The notes below the pieces were generated by a model that had not been told where the DNA came from, made no database searches, and was given only the letters and a program-made list of their open reading frames with translations. Both the position numbers and the translations under genes were made by a program. From Mycobacterium sp. DL99 (GTDB lineage Bacteria > Actinomycetota > Actinomycetes > Mycobacteriales > Mycobacteriaceae): DNA of 53,142 bases. Of this stretch, positions 1 through 8,571 are shown piece after piece. How positions within the stretch are numbered: the first letter of the stretch is position 1; every line of letters begins with the position of its first letter. The stretch is taken from NCBI RefSeq assembly GCF_004762045.1, contig NZ_SJOM01000007.1, positions 5,614,323 to 5,667,464 on the forward strand, in the 5' to 3' direction.

Positions 1-48
1 AATCACAGACGTCTCGTCTGCTGGCGCACGCGGTGCGCGCCGGTCTTT

Positions 49-969
49 TCAGCGTTGTAGCCCGATCACATTTATCAGGAGCCGTGCAATTGTCTGAGCT
101 GTCATGTCAGCGCCCGTCATCTCCGGCCTGAATTCGGTAAAGACCACACCCGCGATGGCAGAGGCTTTCGCAAGATGAGCAAGGATCTGCCGGATCTCGG
201 TGAATGTGACCCCGCCGGGCTCAGGCCAACCCACCGCTGGTGCGATTGAAGGATCGAGGCCGTCGCAGTCAATGGTCACGATCCATCTGTGGTCGGACGG
301 GAGTGACTGAATGAATGCGGGCACTCCGCCCTCATGTAACTCCCATGCCGTTACCAAATTATTCCCGCTGGCTAGAGCGTCTTTCACGTCGCTAGGTCGA
401 GCGGTTCCCACGGCCCGAAGACCTACTTGGACGATCTCTTGAACGCAAGCTAGTTCGCGTATGCGCCTGATGGGACTCGAATATCCGAAGCGGACACCAT
501 CGACGTCTTCGCGAAAGTCGAGATGAGCGTCGACGTGCAGCACGTTCACCGTCTCGACGCCGTCAAAGGCTCGTACCACCATCGGCGGAATCGAATCCAG
601 CCCACCAATTACCAGGGGGATTCGGCCGGCCACAACGTGGGACCGGATTGTCTTTGACGCTTCATCCGCAATCGCATCCGGATGGCGGACATCGGACGAC
701 AGATTCCCGAGGTCTGTCACGAGTTCTTCTCCAGCGGCAAAGAGTTCGCGGCCTAAGTCAAAATCGTAGTGGCTCGCCAGTTTGGCGTACTCCATCCGAT
801 GACTCATTACACGAACTGCGTCGGCAGCGCCGGCGCAGACCGTCAAGTCTTGGGGCTCATAGGGCGGACCATAGGGGATGCCCAGATAGACATAAGGGGT
901 GTCGGGCGATGAATCGGCCCGAGCTCTGGGTCCTCCGAGAAATGTGGGATCTACCATTGGTTCAGCCAT
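49..969 (-). CDS. Ureohydrolase (arginase/agmatinase) family protein with altered metal site
   Basis: This 306-residue protein has the ureohydrolase fold signature. Asp-Ala-His-x-Asp is present as DAHLDF (about residues 146-151), Asp-x-Asp as TIDCDGLDP, followed by the family's PEPGG segment. The family hydrolyses guanidino compounds (arginine, agmatine, guanidinobutyrate) to urea plus an amine at a Mn pair. Two usually conserved histidines are absent: the first metal-ligand motif GGxH reads GGLDS, and the His that follows DAHxD (normally in an HG pair) is a Tyr in FGYSSP. It may therefore have changed metal use or substrate, or be a non-catalytic subunit. The start is ATG at 969. Neighbours are a creatininase fragment on the same strand, then a divergent Lrp regulator and an NCS1 permease, which suggests use of a guanidino or cyclic urea-like nitrogen source. 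The family call is solid; the substrate is unknown. Confidence 0.8.
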   Translation of the reverse strand: MAEPMVDPTFLGGPRARADSSPDTPYVYLGIPYGPPYEPQDLTVCAGAADAVRVMSHRMEYAKLASHYDFDLGRELFAAGEELVTDLGNLSSDVRHPDAIADEASKTIRSHVVAGRIPLVIGGLDSIPPMVVRAFDGVETVNVLHVDAHLDFREDVDGVRFGYSSPIRRIRELACVQEIVQVGLRAVGTARPSDVKDALASGNNLVTAWELHEGGVPAFIQSLPSDHRWIVTIDCDGLDPSIAPAVGWPEPGGVTFTEIRQILAHLAKASAIAGVVFTEFRPEMTGADMTAQTIARLLINVIGLQR

Positions 970-1039
970 CGGAATGCGTTACTCCTTGCGATGTGGATTG
1001 AGTCGAAATGGGATCGAAGAGGCAAATTCCCGGAAACCC

Positions 1040-1447
1040 TCAGAGTGTGGGCAAATGACCGCTGAATGCCTCGTTCATTGCGAGAAGCAGTCTGCCAAGC
1101 TCCTCCGAAAGGATCTGCTCGCTTCTTTCTGCGCTAGCTCCGATGACGGGCGCGAGGCTGCCCGAGGCGGGCAGGTTGTCACGATTGGCAGGGTAAATGT
1201 CGTACACCGGAAAGTCTGCGATCTCGCTGGGCGCCCGATGAGCACTCACGAGTTCGGGATGCAGGTACATCATGAGTGAGGTTTCAATGAAGGCTGCGTG
1301 GTCGAGAGCGAGTCGAGGAAAGCCTGCGCCCGCGGGGCATTTCTCGCCGTATTCCGCCTCGTAGCCACGCGACGCGCTCGTTTCGTACGTCCTGAGGAAG
1401 TATCCGATCTGGGACAACTCCGCAGACTCGCATGAGGTTCCTCTCAA
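1040..1447 (-). pseudogene. Creatininase-family C-terminal fragment
   Basis: The 135-residue frame resembles only the second half of creatininase-type amidohydrolases (normally about 240-260 residues). The segment DHAAFIETSLMMYLHPELV corresponds to the family's GHA-x-ETS metal-ligand region. The N-terminal half, including the usual EQHGPHLP-type metal motif, is missing: only about 130 bases lie between this frame and the divergent Lrp gene at 1581. The likeliest reading is a truncated, inactive remnant. A short autonomous protein cannot be excluded, because the remaining frame is intact and ATG-started. Intact relatives hydrolyse creatinine to creatine, or remove formyl or amide groups from cyclic compounds, which fits the ureohydrolase downstream on the same strand. 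Confidence 0.6.
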
Positions 1448-1580
1448 TCGTCAATGGGCCTGTAGCTTCTGTGACCACGAGCGAAAATCTAGCTCTTTCT
1501 GCCAGACTGCTGATTGCAGATGGTGTGATCTACGCCGAACGTGCCACTTTGTTGAATTTTCTCCCGCTTAGGAGCTATCT

Positions 1581-2084
1581 ATGCAGAAACCGTGGCTTCA
1601 GCTGCAGTCGCAGGTCGACCTTGACCCACTCGATGCACGACTGCTGACGCTTCTCGCCGATGACGGGCGTATGACCAACGCCTCGCTCGCCGCGTACGCC
1701 GGCATACCCGCATCGACTTGCCTGAACCGGATGCGAAGCCTTGCTGACCGCGGAGTTCTTGTCGGCCAGCACTCGCGTATCAGTTGGGAAGCCCTCGGCT
1801 TGAAGCTCGATGTGCTGGTCGGCGTCACGCTCAGGAATAAGGAACCGGCCGCCGTGGGCAGCACTGTCACCTACATCCGCCAGATGTGCCATGTGACAGC
1901 AGTTTTGAGAACTACCGGGCCCTTCGACTTGATGGTCAATGCCGTCGTTATCGACAGCGATCATCTATTGACTCAGGTCATCGACCCCTTGACGCAGTAC
2001 CAGCACATCGCCAACACGCAGACGTACCTCGTCTCGGAGCACTGGCAGCGTGCCAGCCTGCTGGGCGACTTCTTCCGGATGTAG
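1581..2084 (+). CDS. Lrp/AsnC-family transcriptional regulator
   Basis: The 167-residue protein has an N-terminal winged helix of AsnC type (about residues 13-65: LDARLLTLLADDGR, then the recognition helix around IPASTCLNRMRSL). A C-terminal RAM/AsnC ligand-binding beta-alpha-beta domain follows (about residues 78-155), where LRTTGPFDLMVNAVV stands for the family's G-x-x-D-x-x-L core. Such proteins bind an amino acid or related ligand and usually control adjacent transport and catabolism. ATG 1581 is preceded by AGGAG at 1570-1574. It is divergent from the creatininase fragment and ureohydrolase and upstream, across an IS remnant, of the NCS1 permease, so it is the probable local regulator of that set. 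Confidence 0.88.
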   Translation: MQKPWLQLQSQVDLDPLDARLLTLLADDGRMTNASLAAYAGIPASTCLNRMRSLADRGVLVGQHSRISWEALGLKLDVLVGVTLRNKEPAAVGSTVTYIRQMCHVTAVLRTTGPFDLMVNAVVIDSDHLLTQVIDPLTQYQHIANTQTYLVSEHWQRASLLGDFFRM

Positions 2085-2204
2085 GACCGAGGCATCCTCC
2101 TCAGCCGATCGGGTCTGCTGCTGACGTACCGTTTGGGTTCCAGAATCCGTGACGAACCGACAGTTAGCGCGAAAGGCTGACAGTCGTGCCACGCCCCTAC
2201 CCAG

Positions 2205-2623
2205 CTGAGTTTCGGGGTCATACGGTCGGTCCTGGATCAGCCGGGTGCTCAGCACACCGCAGAATCCGGCGACCCCTTCGACCAGACGACCTCCTTGACC
2301 GATACCAGACACGTTGTACCACAACAGTTTTTGAGGCCAGCCCCGATGCGCCGGGAGAGAAGCTGCCACATCCCGACCAGTAGATCCCCGGCAACCCGCG
2401 ACTGGATCATCATCGCGGCGATGAACCGCGAGTACGCGGCGACCCTCACCAATACCGGAGACGATCGCAGCACCCCACCATGGTCAGGAACAAGTTGGCC
2501 GGGGAACCACAAGTCACACTGCACCTGCTCACCAGGCAGATGCACCAACCGATCACACGGATCGACCGGGGCATACTCCGGGCGGATCCGCGCCCGATGC
2601 AGCCGGCGAATCTCCGCCCAAAC
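2205..2623 (-). pseudogene. Decayed IS21-family transposase (istA-like)
   Basis: Reading the minus strand from about 2623 gives WAEIRRLHRA, the usual IstA opening helix. It then jumps by internal deletion to RPEYAPVDPCDRLVHLPGE and the catalytic-core start VQCDLWFP (first acidic residue). The frame shifts near 2335-2340 and continues as QKLLWYNVSGIGQGGRLVEG and RPYDPETQ to about 2205. The position that is normally WDN, the second catalytic Asp, is WYN. The helix-turn-helix, the end of the catalytic core and the istB helper are missing. The gene is clearly dead: one deletion, at least one frameshift and a lost catalytic residue. Confidence 0.72.
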
Positions 2624-2640
2624 CCCACAGTGATCACCCT

Positions 2641-2692
2641 CCAATCGAAAGGTGCTCACTTTTCGATTGGGCACTACCTGCTCACTTTTCGA
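2641..2692. repeat. Terminal repeats of the IS21-like remnant
   Basis: TGCTCACTTTTCGA occurs twice as a direct repeat, at 2653-2666 and 2679-2692, 26 bases apart, just upstream of the istA remnant. Multiple short terminal repeats at the ends are typical of IS21-family elements. Within the same stretch CCAATCGAAA (2641-2650) and TTTCGATTGG (2661-2670) form a perfect 10-bp inverted repeat around a 10-base loop. The opposite end of the element was not found. Confidence 0.6.
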
Positions 2693-2953
2693 CCGGAGCC
2701 GACAGGAGCGCACAACACAAGCATCGGCTCCATGAGCCGTGGGCTGCCCTAGCCACAGATTCGCCAGCGACGCAACCACGTAACACATCAAGTTCGGTGG
2801 ATTATGCAACCCGGCCCCCGCTTGGGTGAAGATCATGCGAGCCAGACGCCACAGTGCTGCGGATCACATTAACCTTCGCGTCACCTACGGCTTCATCCCG
2901 TGGATTTCATGATGCGGCAGCGTCACTGCCAATTTCGAAAGGACCAGGTACGC

Positions 2954-4354
2954 ATGCAATCCAACTCGCCGCCCGGAATCGAGGCGTTTACGATCGCTCC
3001 GATCCCGGTGGACCAGCGCCACGGCAAGGCTCGAGATCTGTTCACCATCTGGTTCGGCGGAAACCTCACCCTGCTTGCGGTATCGACGGGAATTCTCGGG
3101 ACAGCCGTCTTCGGCCTCTCCGTATGGATGGCTCTTGCGGCGCTACTTCTCGGAAATCTTGTCGGAGCCGTTGTGATGGCACTGCACGCCGCCCAAGGGC
3201 CCCGGATGGGAATCCCGCAGATGCTGCAGACGCGGGCCCAGTTCGGCTCGTACGGAAGTCTGCTGGTCATCGTCATCGTCATCGTCATGTACTTGGGCTT
3301 CTTCGCCTCAAGCATGACTCTGGGCGGCCAGGCACTGGCTCAACTGTTGAAGTTCAACGATGTCATCGGCATCGCGTCACTTGGTCTACTCAGCGTAGTG
3401 GCGGCCATCGTCGGTTATCGATTCATCCACATGCTTGGGCGTGTGCTCACGGTTGCCTCGGGAGTTGTGGTTGTTCTCGCAATCGTAATGGCTTCGACGA
3501 ATGACACCGTTCAATCCTCGCTGGCCACCGGATCGTTCACCTGGCTGGGATTCATGGGTGCCGTATCAGTCGGGGCGCTGTGGCAGATTGCCTACGCTCC
3601 ATACGTTTCGGACTACAGTCGCTACCTACCACCCGAATCGGGTGCCAAAATCGCGTTCTGGGCAACGCTGGGCGGCACTGTCATCGGTTCGGTACTTCTG
3701 ATGGGCTTGGGAGTGTTCATCGGTGCCGCTTTCCCCGACGCCGAACCGATCGACGGGCTGACCGAGGCCACAGGCAGCGTCAGCACACTGATCGTCTTCA
3801 TCTTCGCCGCCGGGGTGGCATGCACCAATTCGATGAACTTGTACTGCGGCGCCTTGTCGACCATCACGGTGGGACAAACGATATGGCCCAAGTGGAAACC
3901 TCGCGCCGTCGCACGTGTGATCGTGACTCTGTGCCTCTTCCCCGTGGCACTGCTCATGTCTCTCGTGGGTAAAGACGACTTCCTCGTGAATTTTATGAAT
4001 TTCCTCCTGCTACTGCTCTGCGTGCTCATCCCCTGGACGGCCATCAATCTGGTGGATTACTACCTGCTGAAGAAGGGGCACTACAACATCGATGCGCTCT
4101 ACCGACGGGACGGCGGTGAATACGGTCGGTACAACTGGGTGGCCATCTCTTGTTATCTCATTGGGATAGCCGTTCAGATCCCGTTCCTCAGCACCCATAT
4201 GTATACGGGGCCGGCTGCCTCCGCTCTGGAAGGCGTCGACATTTCCTGGCTGGTCGGACTGGCCGTCACCTGCCCGGTCTACTACTGGTGGATGAAGGCC
4301 AAAGAGGCTCGGACCGCTACGGCCAGTTCAAAAGCACAGCTCGCCTCCCAGTAG
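2954..4354 (+). CDS. NCS1-family cytosine/purine/hydantoin-type permease
   Basis: A polytopic membrane protein of 466 residues with about twelve hydrophobic segments. The opening GIEAFTIAPIPVDQRHGKA and the first-helix motif FTIWFGGNLTLLAVSTG are characteristic of nucleobase:cation symporter-1 proteins (CodB/PucI/Mhp1 relatives), which import cytosine, purines, allantoin or hydantoins with a cation. The start is placed at ATG 2954, which has AAAGGA at 2938-2943 and begins the conserved region; an in-frame ATG at 2900 would add a non-conserved leader. It is the transport arm of the left-hand nitrogen-compound cluster. The substrate cannot be read from sequence, but the ureohydrolase and creatininase context suggests a nitrogen-rich cyclic or guanidino compound. 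Confidence 0.85.
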   Translation: MQSNSPPGIEAFTIAPIPVDQRHGKARDLFTIWFGGNLTLLAVSTGILGTAVFGLSVWMALAALLLGNLVGAVVMALHAAQGPRMGIPQMLQTRAQFGSYGSLLVIVIVIVMYLGFFASSMTLGGQALAQLLKFNDVIGIASLGLLSVVAAIVGYRFIHMLGRVLTVASGVVVVLAIVMASTNDTVQSSLATGSFTWLGFMGAVSVGALWQIAYAPYVSDYSRYLPPESGAKIAFWATLGGTVIGSVLLMGLGVFIGAAFPDAEPIDGLTEATGSVSTLIVFIFAAGVACTNSMNLYCGALSTITVGQTIWPKWKPRAVARVIVTLCLFPVALLMSLVGKDDFLVNFMNFLLLLLCVLIPWTAINLVDYYLLKKGHYNIDALYRRDGGEYGRYNWVAISCYLIGIAVQIPFLSTHMYTGPAASALEGVDISWLVGLAVTCPVYYWWMKAKEARTATASSKAQLASQ

Positions 4355-4995
4355 CCAGACTGCACCTGAGGCTGGACTAAACGCCGGCGCCCTGACCCGA
4401 TTGGTTCATCCAGCATGGGTGAGAGCCCTTTCGGCCCATGATGTGGTTGGTAAGACTCTTCAGGACCTCCTGCCGAGTCACCGTCTTCGAGGAGGCGCGC
4501 CAGGGTCAGGGTTGCGGCGGCAACCACACAAGACTGTGGCTGCGCAAGCCACAAGCGCTCCAACGCAACCGGTGCATCGACCCCCACAGCTGCTTGTTAC
4601 GGGAGGTACCGGTTTCAGCATTACATATCGTCCACCCATCCCGTGACTGCCGACATTCGACTTCTATCACGGGTTGGGGACCGAACACCGAACAGGCAAG
4701 GGGAGTTGGTTGACGACCGCGGCCGAGCTCGGTCGAGTTGCCCAGGTTGGAGTCTGCGAGACGTTCACCCGCAAGGCGAGATGCCTCAGCTCGCTCATGC
4801 TCGTCGCCGTAGCGAGCGGCTCCGTGGGCGGAATCCGTGACGCTGGCCGGCCAGCGGAAACCACCGGACACACATAGACATTCCAGGGCCGGCGCGCTTG
4901 ACCGCATCGACTTCTGCGCCACGGCTGTGGATCACACGGCGGGTTCACCCACCGGATCACGACCCTGACGCAGAACTCGACGCACCAGGAGACCC
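4355..4995. other. Gene-free stretch, no recognised feature
   Basis: About 640 bases between the permease and the convergent membrane-protein gene. Several overlapping short frames exist on both strands, but none shows a recognisable family, a good ribosome-binding site or a clear exclusion of the other frames. A 7-bp inverted repeat CCCGTGA/TCACGGG lies near 4638-4671. The position next to the IS remnant and accessory cluster fits decayed DNA at an island edge, but nothing here proves it. Confidence 0.4.
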
Positions 4996-5847
4996 CTACC
5001 CTGTCCCCCGCCGCCGCAACCCACCCAACAGCGCCACGACGATCCCGAACACCACCAGCGCACCGCCGGCGGCCAGGGTCAGGTTGAGCCATTGGTGCAG
5101 GCTGGCGATGGCATGGCCGACCATGGCGTCGGCGATCTGCCGGATGTCCCCGCTGGTGTGGTTGAGCGCCTCATTGAGATAGCGTCGGCCCACCTCCAAG
5201 CCTGCCCAGCCGGCCGCACCCACCAGCAACGCGGAAATGCCCAGCGCAGCAAGGGTTTTACCGCGAGCGCGGGCGGCAGCCAACGTCAGCAGGGCGAAGA
5301 CGCCCGCCAGCACCGTCACCCCGACACTGACCCACGGACCCCACACCGCCAGCGGACGCAAGATTCCGGGTCGCAGACTGTCCGGCGCCGTCGAGGCGAT
5401 GGGGACCGTAAGCGTTTGCGGCACTTCGACACCGAAATCGGACAGGGTTTTGCGGAAGGAGGCATCCGAGAGCATCGGGGCCAGGTCGATCACCCAGCTG
5501 CCGTTCTCGTTCCGGGACAACCGGTCGGTGAACATCCAGGTGTGCGCGAGTTGGTTGGCGAGGGCGAACTGCCCGGGGAAGTCCGGGCCGGTGGTGTAGG
5601 CCCCTGCCGCAGCGCGGATCCGCCGCGAGTCCACGTCCGCCCCGCTCTGCGCGGCCAGGGACTGCACCTGGGTGGTCAGTTCGCCGGCCACCGCCTGCTG
5701 CAGCTGCGGATCCTCGGCCGCGGCCGTGGCGAACGCCGAGTAGCCCTGCTGGTCGATGATGTTCTTCTGGACCCACGCCGACGGCACCGCGGCCGCCAGC
5801 AGGATCGTCGTCAGCACCCACAGGAACAGCGTCATGACGAATCGCAC
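4996..5847 (-). CDS. Conserved mycobacterial membrane protein of unknown function
   Basis: The 283-residue protein has an N-terminal membrane segment (about residues 5-20) followed by a roughly 150-residue extracytoplasmic region with many Gln and Ala (QQAVAGELTTQVQSLAAQSG). Two transmembrane helices follow at about residues 172-190 and 200-218, and a last one near 258-275 before a basic tail, LRRRGTG. The layout resembles actinobacterial integral membrane proteins of unknown role. Its ATG lies 37 bases downstream of the ppk2 stop, so it probably shares that transcript. No enzymatic motif was seen. Confidence 0.75.
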   Translation of the reverse strand: MRFVMTLFLWVLTTILLAAAVPSAWVQKNIIDQQGYSAFATAAAEDPQLQQAVAGELTTQVQSLAAQSGADVDSRRIRAAAGAYTTGPDFPGQFALANQLAHTWMFTDRLSRNENGSWVIDLAPMLSDASFRKTLSDFGVEVPQTLTVPIASTAPDSLRPGILRPLAVWGPWVSVGVTVLAGVFALLTLAAARARGKTLAALGISALLVGAAGWAGLEVGRRYLNEALNHTSGDIRQIADAMVGHAIASLHQWLNLTLAAGGALVVFGIVVALLGGLRRRGTG

Positions 5848-5884
5848 GCCGTCCTCCTAGTTCTCAGGCGGCGGCCGGAACTGC

Positions 5885-6742
5885 TCAGTCCGACAGGGCA
5901 CGCCCCACGATCAGCGGATCGGCGTGGCCGACCACGTCAAAATCCTTGTTGTCGTAGTCGAACTTACCGAGCACATGACGCATGGCGTTGATGCGGGCGC
6001 GTTTCTTGTCGTTGCTCTTGACCACGGTCCAGGGCGCGATTTCGGTGTCGGTCCAGGCGAACATGTCTTCTTTGGCCGCGGTGTAGTCCTCCCACTTGTC
6101 CAGCGACGCGAGGTCGGTGGGTGAGAGTTTCCACTGCCGCACCGGGTCGACCTGGCGGATGGTGAACCGGGTGCGCTGCTCGGACTGCGTGACGGAGAAC
6201 CACAGCTTGGTCAGGCTGATGCCGTCGTTGACCAGCATCTGCTCGAACAACGGGGCCTGGCGGATGAATTCGGCCTGCTGCTTGGGCGAGCAGTAACCCA
6301 TCACGCGTTCCACCCCGGCGCGGTTGTACCAGGAGCGGTCGAACAGCACGATCTCACCGGCTGCGGGCAGGTGCTGCACGTAGCGCTGGAAGTACCACTG
6401 GGTGCGCTCTTTTTCGGTCGGCTTCTCCAAGGCGACGACGCGGGCCCCGCGGGGGTTCAGGTGCTCCATGAACCGCTTGATGGTGCCGCCCTTGCCTGCG
6501 GCGTCACGGCCCTCGAAGACGATGACGTGCCGCAACCCGTTGCCCTGACTCCACTTCTGCAGCTTCAGCAGTTCGATCTGCAGGAGGCGCTTCTGCTCCT
6601 CGTACTCCTGACGCGACATGCGGTCGGAGTACGGGTAGTTCTCCCGCCAGGTGTCGACAACCTCGCCGCTGGGTTCCAGCAACAACTCAGGGTCGTCATC
6701 GTCGTCGTCACGGACCGCGTAACCGGTGATGTCGAGAGTCAC
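5885..6742 (-). CDS. ppk2: Polyphosphate kinase 2 (PPK2)
   Basis: The 285-residue protein carries the PPK2 nucleotide-kinase core. Walker A is GRDAAGKGGTIK (residues 78-89), Walker B and lid are DRSWYNRAGVERVMG (135-149), and the family tail KWEDYTAAKEDMFAWTDT lies near 210. PPK2 moves phosphate between polyphosphate and nucleoside di- or monophosphates. The single-domain length and WSQGNGLRHVIVFEGRD context suggest class I, but the class is inferred. The start is GTG at 6742. The N-terminus holds a run of six Asp (residues 12-17) from a GAC/GAT-type triplet repeat. It lies between an aldehyde dehydrogenase gene (83-base gap) and a membrane-protein gene (37-base gap) on the same strand, so an operon is plausible. 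Confidence 0.92.
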   Translation of the reverse strand: MTLDITGYAVRDDDDDDPELLLEPSGEVVDTWRENYPYSDRMSRQEYEEQKRLLQIELLKLQKWSQGNGLRHVIVFEGRDAAGKGGTIKRFMEHLNPRGARVVALEKPTEKERTQWYFQRYVQHLPAAGEIVLFDRSWYNRAGVERVMGYCSPKQQAEFIRQAPLFEQMLVNDGISLTKLWFSVTQSEQRTRFTIRQVDPVRQWKLSPTDLASLDKWEDYTAAKEDMFAWTDTEIAPWTVVKSNDKKRARINAMRHVLGKFDYDNKDFDVVGHADPLIVGRALSD

Positions 6743-6803
6743 CGGCCGACGGTATCCACCCCGGCGAACACGAAGGTGTCGCCGGGGTGAACGCCCGGTA
6801 GGT

Positions 6804-6833
6804 CCTTACCCGGCCTTACCCGGCCTTACTTGG
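6804..6833. repeat. Decamer direct repeats over the ALDH stop codon
   Basis: CCTTACCCGG occurs at 6804-6813 and 6814-6823 and as the variant CCTTACTTGG at 6824-6833. The third unit contains the TAA stop (6826-6828, minus strand) of the aldehyde dehydrogenase. It looks like small tandem slippage at the 3' end of that gene. Confidence 0.6.
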
Positions 6834-8355
6834 ACTTACGGCGCGGACGTGCCAATGCCAGCTTGGTCATCAGCTTGTTCATCCGCGCGGTCGCCTTCTC
6901 CGAGTTGTTGTAGTAGCTGCCGCCGGCACCCACGTTGGTGCGCGGTACCACCACGGTCTCCTGCTTGCAGAACTTGCGCACCCCGTCGACACCGCCGAAG
7001 CGGGCTCCGATGCCCGAGGTCTTCCAGCCGCCCATCGGGGCCGTGGTGCACATCAGGTTGGAGATGACGTCGTTGACGTTGACCGCACCGCAATCCAGCT
7101 GCAGCGCAATCGCCTTGGCCCGCTCGACATCCTTGGAGAACACCGCCGCGCTCAACCCGTACGGGCTGTCGTTGGCCAGCCGGACGGCTTCCTCCACCGA
7201 GGACACCTTCATGATCGGCAGCGTCGGCCCGAAGGTCTCCTCGGTCATACAGGCCATCGAGTGGTCGACGTCGACGAGCACGGTCGGTTCGAAGAAGCTG
7301 CCCCCGCCTTCGGGTCGCTTGCCTCCGGTCAGCGCCTTGGCGCCGGCGGCAACGGCCTCATTGACGTGGCGTTCCGTGATCGCCACCTGGCTCTCGTCGA
7401 TCTGGGAGCCGAAGTGGTAGCCCTCGCCGGTGCCCATCTTGAGGTTCTCCACGGCCTTGACGGTGGCGGCGACGAACTGGTCGTAGACCGGGTCGAGCAC
7501 ATAGACCCGCTCGGTCGACACACAGGTCTGACCGGCGTTGAACATCGCGCCCCACACCGCGGCGTTGGCGGCCAGCTCGACGTCGGCGTCTTCCAGCACG
7601 ATCATCGGATCCTTGCCGCCGAGCTCCAGGCTGACCGGGGTCAGGCGCCGTGCGGCGCGCTCCATCACCTTGGCGCCCGTCGCGCTGGAGCCGGTGAACT
7701 GGATGTAGTCGGAGTTGTCGATGACGGCCTCGGACACCGCGCGTGCACCCTGAGCCAGGGCGAACACCTCGGGCGCGCCGGAATCCAGCCAGCCGCGCAG
7801 CAGCACCTCGGCGGTCAGCGGGGTGCGCTCCGACGGCTTGAGCAGCACCGCACATCCGGCGGCCAGCGCGCCGATGGCGTCCATCATTGCGTTGGCCACG
7901 GGGTAGTTCCACGGCGCGATGATCCCGATGACCGGACGCGGCCGGTAATGCACGGCGATCTTCTTGATGGACAAGAAGGGCAGCGGGGCCGGGCGGGAGT
8001 CCGGCGCCATCGCCTTCTCGACGACCTTGATGTAGTACGAGAGGATCATGATCAGCAGCGGGACCTCTTGTGCGGCGTCCATGGCCGACTTGCCGGTCTC
8101 GGCGATCAGGAGCTTCTCGATCTCGTCGCGGTGGTCCCCCAGCCACACCGCGTAGCGGGCCAGCACCTTGGCGCGGCCTTTGGCGCCGCGGGCCTCCCAC
8201 TCCCTCTGGGCTTCCCGCAGCCCGGCCGCGATGCGCGGTACGTCGGCGGCGTCGGTCCAGGTCACCTGGCCCGCGACGGCACCGGTCGCGGGGTTGTGAA
8301 TGGTGCCGGAACCCGTGAACTCTCCGGTCAGATCTACATCTGGCGTCGCTGTCAT
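6826..8355 (-). CDS. NAD(P)-dependent aldehyde dehydrogenase family protein
   Basis: A full-length ALDH-superfamily enzyme of 509 residues that oxidises an aldehyde to the acid with NAD(P). Visible are the catalytic Asn in APWNYP (Asn150), the cofactor-loop FTGSSATG (220-227), the general base in LELGGK (Glu244) and the nucleophile in NAGQTC (Cys278). The C-terminus has an extra basic tail ending RPRRKSK. The start is placed at ATG 8355 (MTATPDVDL); an in-frame upstream ATG at 8406 would add 17 non-conserved residues. It leads the run ALDH - ppk2 - membrane protein. Substrate unknown; semialdehyde and longer aliphatic aldehyde dehydrogenases both look like this. Confidence 0.88.
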   Translation of the reverse strand: MTATPDVDLTGEFTGSGTIHNPATGAVAGQVTWTDAADVPRIAAGLREAQREWEARGAKGRAKVLARYAVWLGDHRDEIEKLLIAETGKSAMDAAQEVPLLIMILSYYIKVVEKAMAPDSRPAPLPFLSIKKIAVHYRPRPVIGIIAPWNYPVANAMMDAIGALAAGCAVLLKPSERTPLTAEVLLRGWLDSGAPEVFALAQGARAVSEAVIDNSDYIQFTGSSATGAKVMERAARRLTPVSLELGGKDPMIVLEDADVELAANAAVWGAMFNAGQTCVSTERVYVLDPVYDQFVAATVKAVENLKMGTGEGYHFGSQIDESQVAITERHVNEAVAAGAKALTGGKRPEGGGSFFEPTVLVDVDHSMACMTEETFGPTLPIMKVSSVEEAVRLANDSPYGLSAAVFSKDVERAKAIALQLDCGAVNVNDVISNLMCTTAPMGGWKTSGIGARFGGVDGVRKFCKQETVVVPRTNVGAGGSYYNNSEKATARMNKLMTKLALARPRRKSK

Positions 8356-8513
8356 GCGGCCTATGTTAATCACCGTTTGTGACCCACGTCGCATTGGGGT
8401 TGACACCTGTCAAGTACGGCCTGCGATGGACTTTTCGCCGACCCTGCGCCCGGATCGCCCGAACGCCCGAATTTGCGATCTGAACGCAGGCTCGAGGGCG
8501 ATCTCGACGAGCC

Positions 8514-8551
8514 GCGCAGTGGGTGGCGCCCCCCATCGCCACCCACTGCGC
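8514..8551 (-). terminator. Hairpin downstream of PAP2 gene
   Basis: A perfect 15-bp stem, GCGCAGTGGGTGGCG pairing with its complement at 8537-8551, around an 8-base loop. It lies about 20 bases past the PAP2 stop. There is no long U-tract, as is usual for mycobacterial terminators. Confidence 0.6.
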
Positions 8552-8571
8552 AGCCCGCGACAGGTGATCGC

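Noticed and set aside
1284..1478. Frame with TEATGP resembling creatininase TEQHGP
   Set aside because: A different frame from the creatininase fragment, with the metal His absent; the similarity is six residues and probably chance.
4282..4922. Short minus-strand frames after the permease gene
   Set aside because: One frame reads LLEDGDSAGGPEESYQPHHG and looked like a transposase tail, but no catalytic motif or repeat supports it.
7261..8382. Plus-strand open frame antisense to the aldehyde dehydrogenase
   Set aside because: Complementary shadow of a complete ALDH with all catalytic residues; no family features of its own.
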